DNA of 64,000 nucleotides from Vagococcus fluvialis bH819 (GCF_900163795.1 NZ_FWFD01000013.1:144850-208849); one strand, 5' to 3'; positions 8,340 through 17,360 are shown, counted from the stretch's first letter. Translations and numbers: made by a program. Notes: generated by a model from the letters alone, not told the origin.

Positions 8340-10097
8340 ATGAGAAAGACGTTACAAAGGTTATTTGTCGGTATTCTTTTATTCACATTAGTGGCTTGCT
8401 CGTCTGGTAGTTCAAAGGATGGTAAGTTTGTTGGTGAAGCAAAAGGAGCTAACGGTCCAATCAAAGTTGAAGTGACTGTTAAAAAAGACGCAATTGAGAA
8501 CATTAAAGTCATTGAAAGTAGTGAGACCGATGGGGTTTCAGATTTGGCTTTAAAACAAATTCCTGATGCAATTATTAAAGATCAGGGATTAGACGTGGAT
8601 GCTGTGACAGGAGCTTCGTCAACAAGTAAAGCAGTTGTTGATGCAGTAAAAAATGCTCTTGAAAAATCAAGTGTCGATATTGCGGCAATGTCAAAAGTGA
8701 AAGCTAACTTACCTAAAGCAAAAGAAGTTAGTAAAACAGATTATGATGTTGTAGTCATTGGTGGTGGTGGTGCGGGGCTTTCAGCTGCTATTACTGCTGC
8801 AGAAAAAGGAAGCGAAGTTGTATTACTAGAAAAACTACCAGTTCTCGGTGGAAACACGATGATTTCAGGCGGTGAAATGGCGGCTCCTGGTAACTGGTTA
8901 CAAAAAGAACAAAATATTAAAGATAGTAATGATCAGTTTTATGAAGATATTATCAAAGGTGGGGACGCTGAAAATGATCCTGAATTGGTTCGTGTTTTAG
9001 CGGATAATGCTTTATCAGCTGCAGAATGGCTAAGAGATGATGTAAAAGTTGAATTTGAAGATTATTTATTATTCTTTGGTGGTCATTCCGTTAAGAGAAG
9101 TTTAGTTCCAAAAAATGCTTCAGGTGCCGAATTAGTTAAGAAATTAGAGAAAAAAGCAAAAGATAGCGGTGTAACGTTATTAACTAACGCAGACGCTAAA
9201 AAAATTACTGCTAAAGACGGTAAAGATGATTTCAACCAAGTAGAAGCAAAAGTAAATGATAAAGATGTTACTTTCTCAGCTAAAAAGGGAATAGTTGTCG
9301 CTTCTGGTGGATTTGGTGCTAACTTAGAAATGCGTAAAAAATATAATAAAGATATGGATGAAAAAATTCTGTCAACAACAAGTACAGGTAGTATGGGAGA
9401 CGGGATTGTGATTGGTGAAGACATTGGTGCTGGTACAACAGATATGGAATATATCCAAACATACCCAACCTGTGATCCTGAAACTGGTCGTTTATTATAT
9501 GTGGGTGACGTTCGTATGGAAGGTTTATCAATTTTAGTTAACAAAGAAGGTAAACGTTTTGTGGAAGAATTAGAACGTCGTGATGTGATTTCAAAAGCTG
9601 TGACAAAACAATCTGACGGACATTCATATATGTTCTGGGATCAAGCAGCAATGGATAAATCTAAAGTAGATAAAACACATAAAAAAGAATACGAAAGTTT
9701 AATCAATCGTGGTCTTTTAGTAAAAGCAGATACAGTTGAAGAAGCAGCAAAACATTTTGAAATTGATGCTAAGGAACTACAAAAAACGGTAGATACTTAC
9801 AATCAATATGCAAAAGATGGAAAAGATAAAGACTTCAACAAACGTGGTGAGTTAGTTGCCTTTGGTGAAGGTCCATACTATATCATGAAATCAATTCCAG
9901 CTGTTCACCATACAATGGGTGGATTAACAATTAATACTAAAGCGCAATTAGTTGATGGTGATAAAAAAGTGATTCCTCACGTTTATGCAGCAGGAGAAGT
10001 AACAGGTGACGTACATGGTACAAACCGTTTAGGCTCTGATGCAATTGCTGATATTATTGTTTTTGGACGCATTGCAGGGGAAGAAGTAACAAAATAA
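8340..10097 (+). CDS. Exported FMN/FAD flavoprotein reductase (fumarate reductase-like lipoprotein)
   Basis: Lipoprotein of 585 aa predicted to work on the outer face of the membrane. The signal peptide ends in the lipobox LVAC (Cys20). An FMN-binding domain at about residues 28-112 contains DAVTGASST, the kind of site at which ApbE-type transferases attach FMN to Thr. From about residue 135 a FAD_binding_2 domain starts with DVVVIGGGGAGLSAA and ends with GEVTGDVHGTNRLG, as in flavocytochrome c fumarate and urocanate reductases. Related exported flavoproteins in Listeria take electrons from extracellular electron transfer. The acceptor (fumarate, urocanate, acrylate or other) cannot be told from sequence. 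Monocistronic, with a terminator at 10109. Confidence 0.85.
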   Translation: MRKTLQRLFVGILLFTLVACSSGSSKDGKFVGEAKGANGPIKVEVTVKKDAIENIKVIESSETDGVSDLALKQIPDAIIKDQGLDVDAVTGASSTSKAVVDAVKNALEKSSVDIAAMSKVKANLPKAKEVSKTDYDVVVIGGGGAGLSAAITAAEKGSEVVLLEKLPVLGGNTMISGGEMAAPGNWLQKEQNIKDSNDQFYEDIIKGGDAENDPELVRVLADNALSAAEWLRDDVKVEFEDYLLFFGGHSVKRSLVPKNASGAELVKKLEKKAKDSGVTLLTNADAKKITAKDGKDDFNQVEAKVNDKDVTFSAKKGIVVASGGFGANLEMRKKYNKDMDEKILSTTSTGSMGDGIVIGEDIGAGTTDMEYIQTYPTCDPETGRLLYVGDVRMEGLSILVNKEGKRFVEELERRDVISKAVTKQSDGHSYMFWDQAAMDKSKVDKTHKKEYESLINRGLLVKADTVEEAAKHFEIDAKELQKTVDTYNQYAKDGKDKDFNKRGELVAFGEGPYYIMKSIPAVHHTMGGLTINTKAQLVDGDKKVIPHVYAAGEVTGDVHGTNRLGSDAIADIIVFGRIAGEEVTK

Positions 10098-10108
10098 TAA
10101 ATAGTTTA

Positions 10109-10140
10109 AGAGGGTGACCAAAAAGTCATCCTCTTTATTA
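10109..10140 (+). terminator. Rho-independent terminator after reductase lipoprotein
   Basis: AAGAGGGTGAC (10109-10119), loop CAAAAA, GTCATCCTCTT (10126-10136), then a T/A-rich tail. It is 11 nt after the stop codon. Confidence 0.8.
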
Positions 10141-10259
10141 TTTATACGAATAATATTTGATAGTCAGGGGATAAAAAGTTGCTTGGAGCAAAACGACTTT
10201 TGACCCACCCTATTTCTATGTTAAACTGATAGTGTATAAATTCACGAGGAGGAGAAAAT

Positions 10260-10580
10260 ATGAGATTTGGTATTATTCTAGAAACAAAGGAGCATGAAAA
10301 AGCGTGGAATGCAGTACGTTTTTGTGTGACCTCTCTAAAACAAGGACACAAAGTTAAATTATTTCTAATGGGAGAAGCTGTTGAGATTGAATCAATTATA
10401 GATGAACAGTATGATGTTGTGGAGCAGTTGACAAAATTTACGGAATTAAAAGGTGAATTATTAGCTTGTGGTACATGTTTAATTTCACGTCATTTAGATA
10501 AAGAAACAGCTTGTCCAATTTCAACGATGATTGATTGTGTGGAGATGGTTGAGTGGGCAGATAAAGTCATTACTTTTTAG
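10260..10580 (+). CDS. DsrE/DsrF-like family protein
   Basis: Cytosolic 106-aa protein of the DsrE-like fold: it begins with a short beta strand (FGIILET), has a helix-strand pattern KQGHKVKLFLMGEAV, and carries a conserved-looking LLACGTCLISR with two cysteines near residues 71-74. DsrE-type proteins take part in sulfur relay or are small redox/regulatory proteins; no specific role can be given here. It has its own AGGAGG and stands alone between the reductase lipoprotein and the YebC-family gene. Confidence 0.65.
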   Translation: MRFGIILETKEHEKAWNAVRFCVTSLKQGHKVKLFLMGEAVEIESIIDEQYDVVEQLTKFTELKGELLACGTCLISRHLDKETACPISTMIDCVEMVEWADKVITF

Positions 10581-10779
10581 CATAATAAAAAGTTGCCTTT
10601 ACAATGTAATTTCATTTTAGGATAGTAAAAAAGGAAATAACTAAAAGAATAAATTCACGATATTTTGATTTTTTATTGATAAAACACTAGGATAATTACG
10701 TTAATGCGAGTATAATGAAGCAGGATATTTTGAAAAAAATAGGCAACTAAAAAAGAATATAAGAAAGTGAAGTGAAATT

Positions 10780-11496
10780 ATGGGACGTAAATGGGCAAAT
10801 ATTGTCGCTAAGAAAACGGCTAAGGACGCTAATAACAGTAAAATTTATGCAAAATTCGGTATTGAGATTTATGCAGCAGCAAAATCAGGTGAACCTGATC
10901 CGCATTCTAACCAAAAATTACGTTTCGTTATTGAGCGTGCTAAAACTTATAATGTACCAAAACACATTATTGATCGTGCAATCGAAAAAGCTAAGGGCTC
11001 TGGAGATGAAACTTATTCTGAATTACGTTATGAAGGGTTCGGTCCTAATGGTTCAATGGTTATCGTAGATACTTTAACCAATAACGTGAATCGTACTGTA
11101 GCAGATGTTCGCTCTGCCTTCAATAAAAATGGTGGTAATATGGGCGTTTCTGGAGCTGTTGCTTATATGTTTGATAACACAGCTATCTTTGGTTTTGCAG
11201 GAACTGACGTGGATGAAATTTTTGAATTCTTAATGGAAAAAGAAATTGATGTTCGTGATGTTTTTGAAGAAGAAGGTCAAATCATCGTTTATGGTGATTC
11301 TATAGATTTTCATGCGATTCAAGAAGCGTTAAAAGAAAAAGGGATTGAAGAATTTTCAGTAGCTGAAATCCAAATGTTAGCCCAAAGTGAAGTTGAGTTA
11401 ACTGGAGATGACTTAGCTAATTTTGAAAAAATGATGGATGCTTTAGATGATTTAGAAGACGTACAAAGTATATATCATAATGTAGAACTAGACTAG
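10780..11496 (+). CDS. YebC/PmpR-family protein (YeeN type)
   Basis: Protein of 238 aa with the family N-terminus ([12 protein letters not shown]), the segment [28 protein letters not shown] and the central [21 protein letters not shown] strand. Family members act as transcription regulators or, as shown more recently for some, as translation factors that relieve stalling at difficult sequences. This one fits the subgroup called YeeN in Firmicutes by its start and length. Single gene with a -10-like TATAAT at 10711-10716 and a strong terminator behind it. Confidence 0.88.
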   Translation: MGRKWANIVAKKTAKDANNSKIYAKFGIEIYAAAKSGEPDPHSNQKLRFVIERAKTYNVPKHIIDRAIEKAKGSGDETYSELRYEGFGPNGSMVIVDTLTNNVNRTVADVRSAFNKNGGNMGVSGAVAYMFDNTAIFGFAGTDVDEIFEFLMEKEIDVRDVFEEEGQIIVYGDSIDFHAIQEALKEKGIEEFSVAEIQMLAQSEVELTGDDLANFEKMMDALDDLEDVQSIYHNVELD

Positions 11497-11505
11497 AACG
11501 AAAGG

Positions 11506-11542
11506 CGATTAGATTGGGGGTGACTCAATCTAATCGTTTTTT
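11506..11542 (+). terminator. Rho-independent terminator after yebC-family gene
   Basis: CGATTAGATTG (11506-11516), a 9-nt loop, CAATCTAATCG (11526-11536), then TTTTTT. A perfect 11-bp stem, 9 nt after the stop. Confidence 0.9.
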
Positions 11543-11689
11543 AACATAGTTCAATAAACGAAACTTAGTAATAAAATGATTATTCCATAATAATAGTTGT
11601 TCAAACTTAATATAAAATTAAAAATAAACATACTAATCTTACCAAGTTCTTAACCTTTAATTGATACAATGAAACAAAGGAGGGGTACT

Positions 11690-11839
11690 ATGGGATTTTG
11701 GATAATGATTTCTCTATTATGTTTAGGTTTAGTTTCATATTTTGTTGGAAATAAAGTGAATAAACGGTTTAATGTATTTTTTAAATTGGCTGGTGGTCTT
11801 TGTTTGTTAGTTTCTTTATGGCTAGCACTTCCTAGGTAA
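11690..11839 (+). CDS. Small membrane protein, 49 aa
   Basis: Short open frame with a well-placed AAAGGAGG at 11677-11684, ATG at 11690 and stop TAA at 11837-11839. The product starts MGFWIMISLLCLGLVSYFVG, has a basic stretch NKVNKRF, then a second hydrophobic segment ending WLALPR, so two short membrane helices with a charged turn are likely. It is followed by its own terminator (11869-11902). I do not recognise the family. The ribosome binding site, hydrophobic pattern and dedicated terminator support it as real. Confidence 0.6.
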   Translation: MGFWIMISLLCLGLVSYFVGNKVNKRFNVFFKLAGGLCLLVSLWLALPR

Positions 11840-11868
11840 GGTATAGTCCGTTTGTTGTAAATTTAAAG

Positions 11869-11902
11869 CGATTAGATGTAATCATTCAATCTAATCGTTT
11901 TT
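11869..11902 (+). terminator. Terminator after the 49-aa gene
   Basis: CGATTAGAT (11869-11877) pairs with ATCTAATCG (11889-11897), then five T residues. The stem is almost the same sequence as the terminator at 11506-11542. Confidence 0.8.
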
Positions 11903-12019
11903 CACTGCATGTTTATATTTAAATTAAGGCTAAAATTCTCTTCATGGCAAATGTTCTCTTTCCATGTTTTCCCCTTGTTAGTATATAATAACCATATCAA
12001 TTAAAAAAGGACGGATGAC

Positions 12020-12997
12020 ATGAAAGGTATTTTAGTTTCAGAATTTGGTAGTAGTGATGTTTTAACCTATACACAATTAGAAGAAGTCGCTGTTGGTGAT
12101 AAAGAAGTAAAAATATCTTTAAGATCAATAGGAATTAATCCGGTTGAAACCTATATTCGCCAGGGTACCTATAGTCTTTTACCAGAGTTACCGTATACGC
12201 CAGGGAAAGATGGGGCAGGAATTATTGAGGAAGTCGGGAAAGAAGTCTCTAATTTTAAAATCGGTGATCGAGTGTTTGTTTCAGTAAATGGAAATAACCG
12301 ACGGGGTACATATGCTGAAGAAATTATTTGTAGTACTGACTTTATTTATCCATTACCTGATAATTTAAATTTTGAAGAAGGGGCGGCACTTGGAACAACG
12401 GGAATGACTGCTGTTCATGCTCTTCATCAAAAAGGAAAAATAAAACCTGGGGAGTTTGTTTTAATCCACGGTGCAACTGGTGGTGTGGGAAATATAGCAG
12501 TTCAACTAGCCAAATTACATGGAGCGATTGTGATTGCAACAGCTGGAAGTAGTAACGGAATGGCGATGCTTAAAAAATTAGATGTGGACTTTGTACTGAA
12601 TCATCGAGATGAAAACTATCTGTCAGTCATTGAAAAAATCACGAATCATCATGGGATTGATGTGATTATTGAAATGTTGGCTAATGTCAATTTAGGTAAA
12701 GATTTAGAAGTCATGGCATTAAATGGACGAGTAGTCATTGTGGGGAATCGTGGTGAAGTAACGATTAACCCTCGATTGATGATGAGTAAAGATGTTCAGG
12801 TGATGGGCTTTATTTCAGCTAACATGACAGAAAAAGAACGTAAGGAAAATAGTTATCAACTTGTGGCAGCTTTAAAATCAGGAGTTAAACCAGTCATTGA
12901 ACAGAGTTTTTCACTTAAAGAAGTTGACAAAGCACAAGATTTTGTTATGAGTGAGCGCCAAGCACTAGGTAAAATTGTGATGAAGGTGGATGAGTAA
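12020..12997 (+). CDS. Zinc-independent alcohol dehydrogenase / quinone oxidoreductase (MDR family)
   Basis: NADPH-dependent medium-chain dehydrogenase/reductase of 325 aa. The N-terminal GroES-like domain has the YTPGKDGAGIIEEVG segment, and the Rossmann domain has the NADP-binding HGATGGVGNIAVQLAK at about residues 153-168. The catalytic-zinc ligand pattern of true alcohol dehydrogenases is absent, which fits the quinone reductase/zeta-crystallin branch. The physiological substrate is unknown. The downstream small gene starts 3 nt after the stop, so the two are co-transcribed. A -10-like TATAAT at 11984-11989 has only a weak -35. Confidence 0.82.
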   Translation: MKGILVSEFGSSDVLTYTQLEEVAVGDKEVKISLRSIGINPVETYIRQGTYSLLPELPYTPGKDGAGIIEEVGKEVSNFKIGDRVFVSVNGNNRRGTYAEEIICSTDFIYPLPDNLNFEEGAALGTTGMTAVHALHQKGKIKPGEFVLIHGATGGVGNIAVQLAKLHGAIVIATAGSSNGMAMLKKLDVDFVLNHRDENYLSVIEKITNHHGIDVIIEMLANVNLGKDLEVMALNGRVVIVGNRGEVTINPRLMMSKDVQVMGFISANMTEKERKENSYQLVAALKSGVKPVIEQSFSLKEVDKAQDFVMSERQALGKIVMKVDE

Positions 12998-13000
12998 ACA

Positions 13001-13324
13001 ATGAAAGATAGTTTATTAAAGGAATTACAGCAACATATTACTTCTGATAAAACCTATCTAGGTAATGGTTACTACCGAATCAGAGAATTATCGGACACAG
13101 AAGTTGAACTAGCTTTTCTTTTAATGGATCCTTGTGGTGGAAGTGTGGTCAATCCTCAAATTACATTAAAAAAAGAAAATAATAATTGGCAACCAATCCA
13201 ATTAATTGATTTAGGAGTTACTCCAACAGAAATGTATGAAGTAAGCGAGGAAACAGGCGAAAAAATTCAAGTAAGACTTAATGAATTGATTGGAAAATTT
13301 CAACAGGCAATTAGCTCCAAGTAA
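13001..13324 (+). CDS. Hypothetical protein, 107 aa
   Basis: Small soluble acidic protein with no signal peptide or membrane segment; I do not recognise its family. The central stretch ELAFLLMDPCGGSVVNPQI contains its only cysteine; the C-terminus is helical (VRLNELIGKFQQAI). It begins 3 nt after the oxidoreductase stop and ends at a shared terminator, so it is likely translated with that enzyme. No function is proposed. Confidence 0.65.
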   Translation: MKDSLLKELQQHITSDKTYLGNGYYRIRELSDTEVELAFLLMDPCGGSVVNPQITLKKENNNWQPIQLIDLGVTPTEMYEVSEETGEKIQVRLNELIGKFQQAISSK

Positions 13325-13345
13325 TAGATGACTAGTTAAAATAAA

Positions 13346-13393
13346 GACTCAGAAAAACAGGAGATGTTGATCTTGTTTTTCTGAGTCCTTTTT
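13346..13393. terminator. Bidirectional terminator between convergent genes
   Basis: GACTCAGAAAAACA (13346-13359) pairs with TGTTTTTCTGAGTC (13374-13387), followed by CTTTTTT on the plus strand. On the minus strand the ABC transporter gene ends at 13393, partly overlapping the structure, so it can serve both genes. Confidence 0.85.
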
Positions 13394-15132
13394 TAGGTAA
13401 ACTGAGCATCATAAAGCTTTTGATATCTACCGGATTTGTTTAATAATGTTTCGTGAGTCCCAATTTCAACAACTTGTCCATCTTCCATGACAATAATTTG
13501 ATCCGCTTTTTGAATCGTTGACAAACGGTGGGCGATGACTAAAGAGGTTCGATGACTTAATAAAGAATCCAATGAAGCCTGGATATAGCGTTCTGATTCA
13601 TTATCTAACGAAGCGGTTGCCTCATCTAAGATAAGCAGGGGGGCATTTTTCAAAAAGGTTCTAGCAATGGCAATTCGTTGTTTTTGCCCACCAGAAAGTT
13701 TAATGCCTCGCTCTCCAACTTCAGTATGAATGTTATCTGGTAGAGAACTAATAAAATCTGCTAATTTCGCAGCTTTTACGGCATGTTCCACCTCAATTTC
13801 TGTTTTTCCTTCTGATCCATAAAGAATGTTTTCTAAAATAGTACCGTCAATAAGCTCAATGTCTTGGGTGACTAGACTAATATGTTGCCTAAGAGAAGTC
13901 AAAGTATAGTCTTGAATAGGCTGACTATCAATTAGAATACAACCACTGGTCACATCATATAATCTTTCAATCAGTTTAGTAATTGTTGTTTTTCCTGATC
14001 CAGATACGCCAACAAGAGCCGTCATTTTTCCTTGTTTGATTTCAAAAGAAACATTTTTTAAAATAGGTTGTCCGTTTGAATAGCTGAAATTAACTTGATC
14101 AAATATAATGCCTTCTTTTATTTGAGATAAGCGCAAAGGTGATTTGGTCTCAATTACAGTTGGCTTTACGTCATAGAGCTCGACAATTCTGTTATAAGAG
14201 ACTACAGCTTGTTGAAAACGACTGACCATTTGAGTAAATGAGCGAATAGGTGTTTGAAGCATTTTTAAATAGGCTAGATAAGCCACTAATTCACCAATTG
14301 TTTGTTTACCTTGTGTTATGGAATATCCTGAGTATAGTAGGACAATTGCCATTCCTAGATAGTTAACTAAATCAATACTTGGAGCAAAAATAGTTTGATA
14401 AGACATTGCCTCTATATAATTGTCCTTATTTCTATCATTTAATTCTTTAAATGTTTGGCTTTCGTTTTTTTCGTTAACAAAGGTTTTAATTAATAAAATA
14501 GAAGTTAAACTATTTTGTAAATGATTATTGATTTCTGAAGTTGATGCTCTGACTTTGCGAAAGGCTTGCTTAATGTGTTTACTAAAAAATAAATTTAACA
14601 GGTAGAGTAGTGGAAAAGTTATGGTAATCAGTAATGTTAAGATGACATCTTGAAACAACATAAATCCGTAAATAAAAATAAATGTGAATAAATTAGAAAT
14701 TAATTTTAAACTTTGAGGTGAAATTAAATCCTGAAGTGTTTTAACATCACTCGTTAATCGAGTCATTAAGTCTCCAGTTTTAGCATTTTCAAAAAAAGAA
14801 AAATCCAGACGTAATAAATGTTGATATAAATCATTGCGTAATTGTGTGATCATGCTTTGACTTAAACGACTCATGATCATAGTTGAAGCATAAGTAAGAC
14901 AGCTTAGGAAAAAAGCACAAATTAATAATAATCCGACTTGATAACCAATGAGTGACATCGATTTTTGTGGAATGGCCTGATCAATAATCTTTTGAGTAAT
15001 TTGAGGAATATTGAATTCAAAAAAAGAAATACCTAATAGTAAAATGAAGCTGATAAAAAGTTTCATTTTATCTTCTTTTAATGAGCGAGCTAAAAAACGA
15101 AGCATGCTTAAAATATTATCATTTTTATCCAT
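13393..15132 (-). CDS. ABC exporter, fused permease and ATPase
   Basis: Half-transporter of 579 aa working as a dimer in the membrane. Six membrane helices fill about residues 20-310 (ABC_membrane domain). The ATPase domain has Walker A GVSGSGKTT near 375, the signature LSGGQKQRIAIAR near 480 and Walker B LLILDEATASLD with the H-loop AHRLSTI. It resembles the BmrA/LmrA-like multidrug and lipid exporters, but the substrate cannot be assigned. Single gene reading away from the pduT side, with GGAGG ahead of its ATG. Confidence 0.85.
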   Translation of the reverse strand: MDKNDNILSMLRFLARSLKEDKMKLFISFILLLGISFFEFNIPQITQKIIDQAIPQKSMSLIGYQVGLLLICAFFLSCLTYASTMIMSRLSQSMITQLRNDLYQHLLRLDFSFFENAKTGDLMTRLTSDVKTLQDLISPQSLKLISNLFTFIFIYGFMLFQDVILTLLITITFPLLYLLNLFFSKHIKQAFRKVRASTSEINNHLQNSLTSILLIKTFVNEKNESQTFKELNDRNKDNYIEAMSYQTIFAPSIDLVNYLGMAIVLLYSGYSITQGKQTIGELVAYLAYLKMLQTPIRSFTQMVSRFQQAVVSYNRIVELYDVKPTVIETKSPLRLSQIKEGIIFDQVNFSYSNGQPILKNVSFEIKQGKMTALVGVSGSGKTTITKLIERLYDVTSGCILIDSQPIQDYTLTSLRQHISLVTQDIELIDGTILENILYGSEGKTEIEVEHAVKAAKLADFISSLPDNIHTEVGERGIKLSGGQKQRIAIARTFLKNAPLLILDEATASLDNESERYIQASLDSLLSHRTSLVIAHRLSTIQKADQIIVMEDGQVVEIGTHETLLNKSGRYQKLYDAQFT

Positions 15133-15213
15133 AAAGTTCGCCTCCTTCTAGTAAGAGTTTCTCATTAAAATAACCATATTCTCGTTTCATCAAAAAGTCA
15201 ATTTAATCCATAA

Positions 15214-15260
15214 AAAACACTCTTAAAGTTAAGGGTATTTTCTTACTTTAAGAGTGTTTT
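15214..15260 (-). terminator. Terminator of the pduS-pduT unit
   Basis: AAAACACTCTTAAAGT (15214-15229) and ACTTTAAGAGTGTTTT (15245-15260) form a perfect 16-bp stem. Read on the minus strand it follows the pduT stop and runs into a T-rich tail. Confidence 0.88.
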
Positions 15261-15273
15261 AGTTTTTAGTTAA

Positions 15274-15828
15274 TTAAAATACTAGACTATTAATTAATTC
15301 TTTTCTTGGATTAGGTAAAACAATATGGTTGATAATCATAGCCTCATCCTTAGCGCCTTCAATTCCAGCTTCAACAGCAGCTTTAACAGCATCCACATCA
15401 CCTGTTATAACAACAAATGATTTTCCAGCAATTCCTGTAGCGAGCTGTAAACTAATTAAATCAACATTAGCTGCCTTTACAGCGAAATCAGCAGCCACAA
15501 TTGAGCCGGCTGCAGAGTAATACTCAATCGCACCAATGGCTTTTGTATTTTCAGGGATATGAGTCATATTAATCGCACGAATAACTTGTGGATCAATTCT
15601 AGGTATGATTAATTTACCAACCACGTGCATTCCACCAATCCTAGCGCCTTCTTCGATAGACTGACTAATAGAGTCAACTCGTCCGGAGATTAAAATATAA
15701 TATTTACCAGGACAACTTGCTTTGGCAGAAATTAACTCACATTCGGCAGCTTTTAACATATAATCAACTGCTTCAATTCCTTTAGCAATACTATTTAATT
15801 CTAAAAAACCTAATGTATCAATTGCCAT
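15274..15828 (-). CDS. PduT-type tandem-BMC shell protein with Fe-S pore cysteine
   Basis: Microcompartment shell trimer subunit of 184 aa made of two BMC domains (about 1-90 and 95-180). The first domain carries ASCPGKYY with Cys39, matching the pore cysteine that in Salmonella PduT binds a [4Fe-4S] cluster on the trimer axis. Such a subunit could pass electrons across the shell. It begins 2 nt after its operon partner pduS and has its own terminator. The pair is transcribed away from the eut genes. Placing it in the Eut shell is inference from the location and the absence of pdu diol dehydratase genes in this window. Confidence 0.85.
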   Translation of the reverse strand: MAIDTLGFLELNSIAKGIEAVDYMLKAAECELISAKASCPGKYYILISGRVDSISQSIEEGARIGGMHVVGKLIIPRIDPQVIRAINMTHIPENTKAIGAIEYYSAAGSIVAADFAVKAANVDLISLQLATGIAGKSFVVITGDVDAVKAAVEAGIEGAKDEAMIINHIVLPNPRKELINSLVF

Positions 15829-15830
15829 AA

Positions 15831-17183
15831 CTAAGCCACATCCTTTTTAATTTGAATTAATGAGTCACTTGTACAAATAATCGTACCTGAAATACTGGCA
15901 TGGATAGGTGCACCTAATTTGCCGTCTTCCATTTCAGCAATTAATTGTCCTTTAATTACTTGGTCACCTTTTTTTACAAGTGGCTGACAAGGAGCACCAA
16001 TATGCATTTTTAATGGGATAAAGACTTCATCAGGTTCAAATGTAATCAACTGACTTAAATCATTATCAACATATTGTTCTAAGCCCATTTTCAAAAGAAT
16101 ATTTTTAGGTGGTGTTTTTTGATACTCACGCATTGGTTGAGGAATTAATTCTTCACCGTTGTACTCATAACGAATGCCTTTTTCAGCAAGTCGTTGCTTA
16201 ACATAAATATTAACTTGTCTTGGAGAAAGAGCCATTGGACAAGCAATCACTTCACAAATACCACACTCACAACAAAGAATTGCTTGCTTCCAAACCGGAT
16301 CATCATCGATATCATCTGGAACATCACTAGTAGCGAGATGTCTCATGACTTGATGGGGATGTAAAGGAATCCCTATCTGAAAACGAGGACATAATTGTGT
16401 ACATAATCGACACTGGATACATGCAGCTTTTGCTTGGGTAATGATTTGACTCATTTGACGTTCATGTAAAGAGTAGAGATATTCTTTTTCTTCCAAAATA
16501 ATAATACCAGAAGTTGTTTTTGTGACGACTTGATCATGAAAGTTGTTATGATTGCCAATTTTTCCCATCATTGGTCCACCATTTAAAAAGATAAACTGTT
16601 TAAGTGGTGTGCCACCAGCTAATTCAAGACAAGTGGAAAAAGAGGTGCCAATTGGAACAAGAATCATGGTAGGTTTATTAACAGCCCCAGTGATAGTAAC
16701 TAGTTTTTCAGTTACTGGTTTTTCATGCTCCATTGCTTCATAAATATTTAGCATTGTTGTAATGTTTGAAACGATACAACCAACTTGTAAAGGAATCCCA
16801 GTTGGTGGAACAGTCCGTCCAGTGACTTCGAAAACCATAACTTGTTCGTCTCCAGCAGGATAAAAATTTTCCATTTTATGAATGGTGATGGGAGCGTTTT
16901 GTTCTGAAATTGCTGCTTCTAAACAGGCAATTTCTTCATGATAATAATTTTTTGTTGCAATGACGATATTTTCACATTCTACAATTTTTCCGACTTCTGT
17001 AATGGCTTGGATACATTCTTTGGCAAAATGCTTCATCACATAGTGGTCAGTTTTAAGGAGAGGCTCACATTCAGCGGCATTGATGATGAGATACTCAGCT
17101 TTAGCATTTAATTTTTTAGAAGTTGGAAAGCCAGCACCACCAGCACCGACAATTCCAGAATTGTGAATTTTTTCTAATAGCAT
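15831..17183 (-). CDS. PduS-type RnfC-like cobalamin reductase
   Basis: Flavin/Fe-S protein of 450 aa. The N-terminus IVGAGGAGFPTSKK is the nucleotide/FMN-binding region of RnfC and Nqo1 relatives. An SLBB-like segment follows, then two ferredoxin-type motifs, CIQCRLCTQLCP and CCECGICEVIACP, and a C-terminal biotinyl-like hybrid domain (MEDGKLGAPIHASISG). PduS reduces cob(III)alamin towards cob(I)alamin for the adenosyltransferase. Here it would support EutBC cofactor repair and may also dock on PduT. A Fur-type box overlaps its likely promoter region at 17295-17309. Confidence 0.85.
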   Translation of the reverse strand: MLLEKIHNSGIVGAGGAGFPTSKKLNAKAEYLIINAAECEPLLKTDHYVMKHFAKECIQAITEVGKIVECENIVIATKNYYHEEIACLEAAISEQNAPITIHKMENFYPAGDEQVMVFEVTGRTVPPTGIPLQVGCIVSNITTMLNIYEAMEHEKPVTEKLVTITGAVNKPTMILVPIGTSFSTCLELAGGTPLKQFIFLNGGPMMGKIGNHNNFHDQVVTKTTSGIIILEEKEYLYSLHERQMSQIITQAKAACIQCRLCTQLCPRFQIGIPLHPHQVMRHLATSDVPDDIDDDPVWKQAILCCECGICEVIACPMALSPRQVNIYVKQRLAEKGIRYEYNGEELIPQPMREYQKTPPKNILLKMGLEQYVDNDLSQLITFEPDEVFIPLKMHIGAPCQPLVKKGDQVIKGQLIAEMEDGKLGAPIHASISGTIICTSDSLIQIKKDVA

Positions 17184-17294
17184 TTAATCACCTACACTTT
17201 TTATTTTTTATGTAGAGGTCGTTGTCACGTTCAATTGTAAGCTCTTAACTTTTTAAAATCAATCTTAATTAATAAAAATGTCTATAACTGAAAA

Positions 17295-17309
17295 TGATAA
17301 TCATAATCA
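17295..17309. promoter_or_regulatory. Fur-family operator (Fur/PerR/Zur-like box)
   Basis: TGATAATCATAATCA differs by one base from the 7-1-7 consensus TGATAATnATTATCA and is flanked by further AAA..TTT symmetry. It lies in the divergent region between pduS (Fe-S protein) and the old-yellow-enzyme/eut operon, about 20 nt upstream of the plus-strand -35 and over the likely minus-strand promoter. Which Fur-family member binds is not decidable. Confidence 0.6.
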
Positions 17310-17331
17310 TTTTGTGAAAACTTCTCTAAGG

Positions 17332-17360
17332 TAGACGCATTATTTAAATTTTGCTATAAT
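17332..17360 (+). promoter_or_regulatory. Promoter of the old-yellow-enzyme/eutS operon
   Basis: Extended -10 TGCTATAAT (TATAAT at 17355-17360) with a weak -35 TAGACG at 17332-17337 and a 17-nt spacer. The ANTAR-type leader starts about 28 nt later. Confidence 0.7.

Noticed and set aside
9083..9544. Antisense open frame of 153 codons inside the reductase lipoprotein gene
   Set aside because: No ribosome site, hydrophobic low-complexity product, and the plus-strand gene has full domain support.
10772..11068. Second plus-strand frame of 98 codons overlapping the YebC-family gene
   Set aside because: Out of frame with the strongly conserved family protein and without its own ribosome site.
15274..17183. 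pduT-pduS as evidence for a propanediol compartment
   Set aside because: No diol dehydratase or other pdu catalytic genes are present in the window, and the neighbouring compartment genes are of eut type.
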